DNA of 64,000 bases from Doryteuthis pealeii (Eukaryota > Mollusca > Cephalopoda > Myopsida > Loliginidae): positions 50,409,884-50,473,883 of the forward strand of contig CM042142.1 in NCBI GenBank assembly GCA_023376005.1, read 5' to 3'. A program made the translations under genes and the position numbers. Position 1 is the stretch's first letter; each line of letters opens with the position of its first letter. The notes beneath the pieces are model-generated. The model searched no databases. It was given only the letters and a program-made list of their open reading frames with translations, and was not told the origin of the DNA. Shown one piece after another: positions 58,090 through 64,000 of the stretch.

Positions 58090-58300
58090 ATGAGGCACTC
58101 ATGGTTATCATAGTAGCAAAGGGAATCTGCAACCAGAGTACAAATTCTGGACAAGGCTGTTTGCATTTCACAGTGCTAATACCATTGGGAAAGGTATGAA
58201 TCAAACTATTCTCCCTCCAGCTATGGGTAAATAGTAGGGCAAACTGGGTTCTTAACTTGGTTAGGCAACCAGAGAGACTAAAAGGAAAACCAAATTCAAA
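58090..58300 (+). mobile_element. SINE-B copy
   Basis: 'aggcactcatggttatcata' head, 'taccattgggaaaggtatga', 'cagctatgggtaaatagtag' and 'aacttggttaggcaaccaga'. A poly-A/G tail follows to about 58430. Confidence 0.75.
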
Positions 58301-58464
58301 TCTGTTAAACTGCTTAAAAATTTTAAAAAAAAAGAAAGAAAAAAAAAAAAGAAAGAAAAAAAAGAAAAAGAAAAAAAAAAAAAGAAAGAAAAAAAAAAAA
58401 GAAAAAAAAAAAAAAAAAAGAAAAAAGAAGACTGTGTTGCAGTCTGCTTATGCAGAGAGGTTGG

Positions 58465-58600
58465 TTTGATTTGTTGGATTTTATGGCATGCCAACCCTTG
58501 TTGGGTTATTTAATGCTGAAGACGTTTTGTTTTGTTTATTCTTTTTGGGTATTCAATTTTTTCAAACTTATTTCTAAATACATTTTTTTTTAAATCTCAT
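58465..58600 (+). mobile_element. SINE-D 5' fragment
   Basis: 'gttggattttatggcatgcc' + 'aacccttgttgggttattta', then 'ttctttttgggtattcaatt'. Confidence 0.6.
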
Positions 58601-59029
58601 TTTTGATCTATTTAATTTTTTTCTTTCCTAAACCAAAATACTTTTTTAGTAGGTAATAGTATCTAGTTAAAAACACAAATAAATACTAAAATCCGAGCGG
58701 GTCAGAAAGTGAGCAACCAGTGGGACTTTTAGGCTACATTTATTGATTGTAATATCTTCTCATGATGCAAATATATTCATCCCAAATTTGGCACCAGACA
58801 TTCTGGTCATTTCCAAAATTCAACTAATGAGAAAGTTGCTGTGCACAATTGGATCAAAAGACACCCCCCACCCCGTCCATACATTACTTTGATCGGTGTT
58901 GCAGTGTTTGGATCCCAATGTTAAAGAAAGTCATTAACTCTCATGACAAACTTTTTTTCAGCCTACACCTTCAATTTAACAAAAATATTTATTCAGAGAA
59001 AAGTAAGTCAAAGATTGTTGGTTTAGTTT

Positions 59030-59165
59030 ATTTGTTTAATGGTATATCAACTGCTTATGGGTCATTTAATGCTTCACTCTATTTTGTAAAATTACACTTC
59101 TATTTGCATATGTATTTACCAACCCCTTTGCACAAGCAGGATGTGACACAAGGTTATTTTTTAAA
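59030..59165 (+). mobile_element. Chimeric SINE fragment (shared block + SINE-B end)
   Basis: 'aatggtatatcaactgctta' + 'tgggtcatttaatgc' joined to 'ccaacccctttgcacaagca' + 'ggatgtgacacaagg', the latter being a SINE-B terminus in reverse. Confidence 0.55.
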
Positions 59166-59185
59166 AATAGAGTTCTAGTTGTATA

Positions 59186-59522
59186 GAATTATTTGGTTGC
59201 ACATTGTTATATGATATCAACTTTCTAATACAAAAAGTAAAGAAAGTTTGGTTAAACATTTCTTCAGTGGGAGTAGATTAAAGTCTACTAGTATCAAGTG
59301 GGAAAGGTTGAAAGACATTGGCTCTTTCTTTGGTTAAATTGAACTTAACGGACCAAAGAAAGAACCAATGTCTTTTGACCTTTCCCACTTGATACTAGTA
59401 GACTTTAATCTACTCCCACTAAAGAAATGTTTAACCAAACTTTACTTTTTTCTTTTTTTTTTTTTTTTTTTTTAAGTATTTGTATTAGAAAATTGATATC
59501 ATAATGTACAACCAAATAATTC
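59186..59522. mobile_element. Palindromic MITE / foldback, 337 bp
   Basis: Ends GAATTATTTGGTTG...CAACCAAATAATTC; arms pair almost to the centre ('gactttaatctactcccact' with its complement). A T-run has grown in the right arm. Family not recognised. Confidence 0.75.
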
Positions 59523-59547
59523 CACTATTGTTAGTCACCCTGCTGAA

Positions 59548-59589
<42 letters not shown>

Positions 59590-59591
<2 letters not shown>

Positions 59592-59735
59592 TTCAGCATA
59601 AAATAACCCAACAAGAGTTGAAACACCGTAAAATCCAACCTACAAAGTGCAAACTCCGTCGTTCAGGATCTGAACTCTGGTTGCCGATTCTATTTCTTAC
59701 AATAACCATATACCTGACTAAGCATAGGTGACTTC
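59590..59735 (-). mobile_element. SINE-D with a tRNA-like head
   Basis: Minus strand: 'ggttattgtaagaaatagaa', 'accagagttcagatcctgaa' (B-box-like), then the shared 'ttggattttacggtgtttca' + 'actcttgttgggttatttta'. This copy shows that the shared block can follow a tRNA head. Confidence 0.65.
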
Positions 59736-59744
59736 AGACTGTTT

Positions 59745-59845
59745 ATGTCTGAAGTTACCCTGGCGCAACACCATGAAGCCAAGTATACTTCAGGGGCACA
59801 AGAACTATATAGTCTTCTGAGACTGCAATGCAGATGATGAAGCAT
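59745..59845 (+). mobile_element. LINE 3' end remnant
   Basis: 'catgaagccaagtatac' then 'ttcaggggcacaagaactat' + 'atagtcttctgagactgcaa' matches 6700-6890 with the zinc-finger part deleted. Confidence 0.55.
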
Positions 59846-60770
59846 GCCTGTTTTTTTTTGTTTTTTTAAATATGATGCGAGACCTTATTTATCAATCAGC
59901 CCTCATGGTTTCAATTAAGTAAAAACTGGAGAAAGGGGCCTAAATTATTTACAGAAAAAGCTAAAATCTTGTATTCTTTCCAGCATTTCCTTTTTTGGCT
60001 CCTTAGCCAAAGAAAAAAAAAAAAAAAAGACTTGGCTAAGGAGTTTCAGATTCTTATTGGTTTCGCAGAAAAAGTGTAAACAGTATTCTCAAGAAACCCT
60101 TTTTCTACAATTTTTTTTTTTTTCTCTTTTCCTTTAAATTTTTGTTTTTACACTTCCTTGCTAGACATACAAGTAGAGTATTCCACCCACTTGACCTACA
60201 GTGAATAGGGAGAACCTTTTTATAAATAGGAGACACACTGACTGGTTGTTGTTGCTGTTAGGGAAGGAAAGAAGACTTAAAAAATACTTGCCTTTTGAGA
60301 CATCAAAATAAATATAAGCTTTGAATTATGGTTTACCCCTCACCATCTACAAATTATTTCTCTTTAATTTGGGCTGAGAAAAAAATCTAAATTTAGTCTT
60401 AATTTAAAATTTTTTTTTTTTGATTTGAGATAAGGGATTATTACACTGTTGTACAAAGCCTAATGTCCACATCTAGTTCATTTTGTAGGAGATTATTACT
60501 ACAGTGTTTACCCAAAAATAAGACGGGGACTATATTAAATTTTCACTCCATAATATAACACTAGGGCTTATTTTTGGGGGATGTCGAGTGCTTGCATTGC
60601 ATAATGTGATTATGAAAAATGCTTATTTCTTTATCTGTCCGACGCTCGAAACTAAGGATTATTGTAAGGGGTGGGGTTATATCAAAATCCTGAAAAATCA
60701 TACTAGGTCTTAATTTTGGGGAAACACAGTACTATTGAAGTTGTAGTTACCACTTGTGAGCTACCCTGAT
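59846..60770. other. Mostly featureless; one small hairpin
   Basis: CTCCTTAGCCAAAG (59999-60012) pairs with CTTGGCTAAGGAG (60030-60042) around a poly-A loop. Nothing coding. Confidence 0.5.
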
Positions 60771-60837
60771 GAAATATCTTTAAATAAATAAATAAATAAA
60801 TATATATATATATATATATATACATACATACACACAC

Positions 60838-61125
60838 ACCAACCCCTCCGCACGAGCAGGATGCGACACAAAGTCAATTTTCTTAAGTGGAGTTCAACAG
60901 GTTTGAATTCAGAGTTTTCCTTCTCCTAGACCTGTTGCCTAACCAAGGTTAAAGAGCCCAGTCTGCCCTACTATTTATCCATAGCTGGTGGGAGAGAAGG
61001 ATTCATACCTTTCCCAAGGGTATTAGCGCTAAGTGAAATGCAATTACCACATCCAGGATTTGAACTTGGGGCGACGAGCTCATTTCCCATGACTTTAACC
61101 ATTACACACACACGGCCGGTATTAT
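60838..61125 (-). mobile_element. SINE-B, full-length
   Basis: Minus strand: 'gtgtgtaatggttaaagtca' head, B-box-like 'caagttcaaatcctgg', 'gcgctaatacccttgggaaa' + 'ggtatgaatcc', 'ctatggataaatagtagggc', 'ggttaggcaacaggtctagg' and terminal 'gcatcctgctcgtgcggagg' + 'ggttgg'. The best head of this family in the window. Confidence 0.8.
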
Positions 61126-61266
61126 TTTTGTCACTGCTGCAATACTTGTTTAATCCCAATGACAAGTCTCCATAGTTGTGAAAGATACTAGTAAAATAAA
61201 TCTAATAGACTTTATATATAAATTTACGACTGGAGGTTTCCACAAGAAAAACAAAATTTCGTACCT

Positions 61267-61309
<43 letters not shown>

Positions 61310-62270
61310 CAAAAAACAATTCTATATTATTTTGATATTAGTCGACATTAGTGCATTAATCTATTCTAGATCAAAAAAGATTTATTAAATTACAAGTGTA
61401 ATGCTTATTGCTTAAGAGATTTCTTTTTCTTTAAAATCAGATGCAAGCGATTTTGTTACCTTTTTTTCCTCCTGGGAGAGAAAGGCACGTAATGGAGACT
61501 GATGTTTCAAATAGAAAAGTGAATAGGTTTGTATAAATATTGATTTATAAAAATCACTTGCAGGTTTATGGCTAGCTTAACAGAAAATAGATTTCAGAAA
61601 CAAAAATCTGTTCATGATAATTTAATAGAAAGTGACATTAGTCCAAATGCTTAAGAAAAAATAAATAGGAAAATAAAAAAAGAGATGAGAGTGGGGAGGA
61701 GAGGGACATATGAGAAAAACACTTCAGCAATAATAATAATAATAAAAAAAGAGTGTAGATTAATGAAGCGGGAAATCTCAAAAGACCTCCAAGAATAATT
61801 ACTAATAAATAAAAAGTAAAAAATGAATAAAAAATATAAAAAATAAAATAAATAAAAATGTATAAAAAAATATATATAAAAATAAAACAATTAAAATTAG
61901 ATCTGAATAAATAAATGCCGTATAAACTTGAGGATAGGTCACCCCCCCACCCAATTTGTGATTGTCAAAGTGGGTATATACGCTTCACCCACAGATAGGT
62001 TGCATTATAATCTGGGTAGTTACACAACCTGTTCTAACATAAAACTTATCAAATATTCACCTTTGTTTCAAGATTTTGTTTACAAATATTAAACCTTAAA
62101 AAAAGAAGTAATTAATGAAGTGAGTAATCTCAAAAACCTTCAGAAATAATTTCTAGTAAAAAAAAAAAAGTATAAAATAAAAAAAAAAAAAAAAAAAAAA
62201 ATAATAAATAAATAAATATAAATAAGATTATAAATAAATTAAAAATTAAAAAAAGGAATAAGATAGTATA
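61126..62270. other. No recognised feature
   Basis: Long poly-A (61270-61306; 62180-62201) and AATAAA-rich DNA. Open frames here are low-complexity. Confidence 0.5.
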
Positions 62271-62274
62271 ATTT

Positions 62275-62510
62275 TGATTTTTTGGACTGTTGTCCGCCGC
62301 ATCTTTATTGTGGTATATAAAAGTGTTTCATCCCTTGTATCCTTCAATTGAAAGTGATTTCCCAAGTTGGGTCATTGCTATCCTCTGATAAACCCGTAAC
62401 ACCTGAAGAAGGCCGGTGGATACAATATCAGAAACCCATTTTTACATACCACAATTAAAGATGAGGACAACAGTCTGATAAATCAAAATTATACAAATCT
62501 AGCCTCATCT
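62275..62510. mobile_element. Foldback element related to 33412 and 40395
   Basis: Left 'ggactgttgtccgccgcatc' + 'tttattgtggtat'; right 'ataccacaattaaagatga' + 'ggacaacagtc'. Between lies 'cctgaagaaggccggtggat' and 'atcagaaaccca', a divergent CTGAAGA...GAAAC motif. Confidence 0.55.
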
Positions 62511-62655
62511 AAAAAAATTCAAACATATGAATAAAATAGCTTAGTGATTTTGTTCACTGCCAAACTCTATGCTATATTAACACTCAAAGAATCAAGGAAG
62601 AAAACAAAAAAAAAAAAAATGTACTACACGTTTTAAGATGATATTAATCTGTATA

Positions 62656-63256
62656 TCTTATTATAATGGAGATTGTGTGTTTTTCTGTCTGTAACCGAAA
62701 CTATATTACTAATCGAGTCACAATTAACAGTTATTTACATCACATTCTCCATGATTTTATTTATATTTAAACCTCAATTATTAATAAAATTGCTTCACCT
62801 TTTTATTAGTGTTGTCCATATCTACATACAAATAACATGCAATTGTATTTATATATACAAAAAATAGTGGTTTGCTGTGTGAATGGGAAGGCTAATTTGC
62901 ATATTGATATTAAAAATGTGATTTTATTAAATATGTGCTTACTATTATTGATTTCTAACTGTTTGGTTTTATTTTAATGAATATGAGCAAAAATCTCCTT
63001 CAATGAATCTTAAATGAAATCCATTAACAAGAAAAAATAACTGTCATTTTATTCTTTATTTCCTAATTTAACTAAATAGTTAAATAAGTAAAATTCAGCA
63101 ATGAAAGACGGGAGTGATGGAAGAGTAAGTTTCATTTCTATTTTTCTATTATACCCCACTCTGTTACATATCTTTTTGTCTGCCTCTAATTTAATACGAT
63201 ATTTCATTACATTAAAACTTAAATACTTGCACCCGGAGGGTACATATATTTGCTAG
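62656..63256 (+). mobile_element. Helitron-1A, complete copy (601 bp), reference for the family
   Basis: A then TCTTATTATAATGGAGATTG at 62656; 3' hairpin ACCC-GGA-GGGT (63231-63241), spacer 'acatatatttg', CTAG 63253-63256 then T. Inserted between A and T. Non-coding, so mobilised in trans by a Rep/Hel protein. Confidence 0.88.
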
Positions 63257-63479
63257 TTTGACTAATTCACATGGTATAATAGTTACTAAGCTAGGTTAGT
63301 AGACTTGTTAATAAAACCTGATATTCCCCTGGGGTGCTCTATACTTCTGGCTTTGAACCAAACTGAGCTAAGTAAATGACTACAATATCTGAATCTTGGC
63401 AGGTAACGCTTATTCTCATCTGATTAAATATTTTATTAACAAGGTATATATATATATCATGGATAGATCATTTATCTCT

Positions 63480-63525
63480 AAGTTAAGGTAGTGTTGACTC
63501 CATGTCCACGGTACCTTAACTTAGA
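63480..63525. repeat. Short inverted repeat
   Basis: 'taagttaaggta' ... 'taccttaactta' around 'gtgttgactccatgtccacgg', echoing the repeat at 18.9-19.2 kb. Confidence 0.55.
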
Positions 63526-63594
63526 TAATTATTGATATAGATATATTGTAATTGTGAAAATTTTAGAAATATAATTTTTATGATTTCTCTGAAA

Positions 63595-63690
63595 TTGAAG
63601 AAGGCCGGAGGGTATATCGGCCGAAACGTTGTACAGATAACAATGAAGATGAAGACAATAGTCTGAATAACGCAGATAATAATTTTTATG
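63595..63690 (+). mobile_element. Fragment of the GAAAC-motif element (one arm)
   Basis: 'ttgaagaaggccggaggg', stem GGCCG/CGGCC (63603-63607, 63618-63622), GAAAC (63623-63627), 'gttgtacagataacaatgaa' + 'gatgaagacaatagtctgaa'. The hammerhead C3 is T here and no stem I is obvious. The opposite arm is absent. Confidence 0.5.
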
Positions 63691-64000
63691 ACTTTGGGAG
63701 AATTTTTTTTAAATTCTTGGGCTCCAGAATTTAATTTATGGCAAAAATAAATTGAACTATTGAAAATAATATTTTATCTAAAACTGATAAATATTTTTGT
63801 GAAAGTGATTCTTCTTCGAGTTGTCTGACATTCTTCAAAGTTAGACGGTTACCATTTTTAGGCTTCAAGTGAGATCACTTTACAGTGGAAATCCCTTGTG
63901 TTCCTTAGTGAAAAATTATTTGGTTGTTCCTTGGTGTTAGATAGAATCCTTTGGTTCTTCTTTAGTGAAGAATCCTTGTGCTAAGTAGTGGCTGATTTGC

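Noticed and set aside
58849..59178. 109-codon frame
   Set aside because: Its second half is a chimeric SINE fragment; the first half has no recognisable feature.

Overview
This window is AT-rich animal nuclear DNA made almost entirely of interspersed repeats and simple-sequence arrays. I find no convincing host protein gene: the long open frames are translations of microsatellites, and only two or three short exon-like stretches stand out. The mix of repeats (several tRNA-headed SINE families, RTE-type and CR1/Jockey-type LINE tails, many short Helitrons, TTAA-flanked MITEs, gypsy-like solo LTRs and very long microsatellites) suggests a mollusc, possibly a cephalopod. That identification is an inference; no host gene confirms it. 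The window is best read as intergenic or intronic DNA.

Layout. 1-7 kb: a Helitron fragment, TTAA MITEs, the first tRNA-SINE, a GT/TATG array, and a solo LTR interrupted by the zinc-finger end of a LINE. 7-16 kb: a LINE tail, SINEs, TA arrays, mariner-like ends and Helitrons. 16.1-16.5 kb: a small island of less AT-rich, possibly coding DNA. 17.1-18.0 kb: a GATA array. 18.4-27.5 kb: Helitrons of two families, two LINE tails, a solo LTR with an exact 4-bp target duplication and tandem SINE-D units. 27.5-32.7 kb: mostly sparse sequence with one exon candidate. 32.7-35.1 kb: a MITE inserted into another copy of itself, an RTE LINE split by a foldback element, and three SINEs in a row. 35.2-36.0 kb: an 809-nt pure purine tract. 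37.5-42.3 kb: nested Helitrons, SINEs and a foldback. 43.5-49.1 kb: a solo LTR, SINEs, duplicated blocks, a perfect 72-bp inverted repeat carrying hammerhead-ribozyme-like motifs, and nested Helitrons. 49.8-50.7 kb: a GA-rich array. 51-64 kb: palindromic MITEs, SINEs, a solo LTR, and a complete Helitron at 62656-63256.

How the parts relate. No genes here work together; the window records successive insertions. Order can be read in places: SINE-D went into a TTAA MITE (4.1 kb); MITE-1 went into MITE-1 (32.8 kb); the foldback with GAAAC-type motifs went into an RTE LINE (33.4 kb) and into a Helitron just before its terminal CTAG (40.4 kb); SINE-A went into Helitron DNA (37.7 and 42.0 kb). The most interesting signals are the hammerhead-like folds near 47.6-48.1 kb, the diagnostic Helitron termini, and a sequence block shared by SINEs that have different heads.
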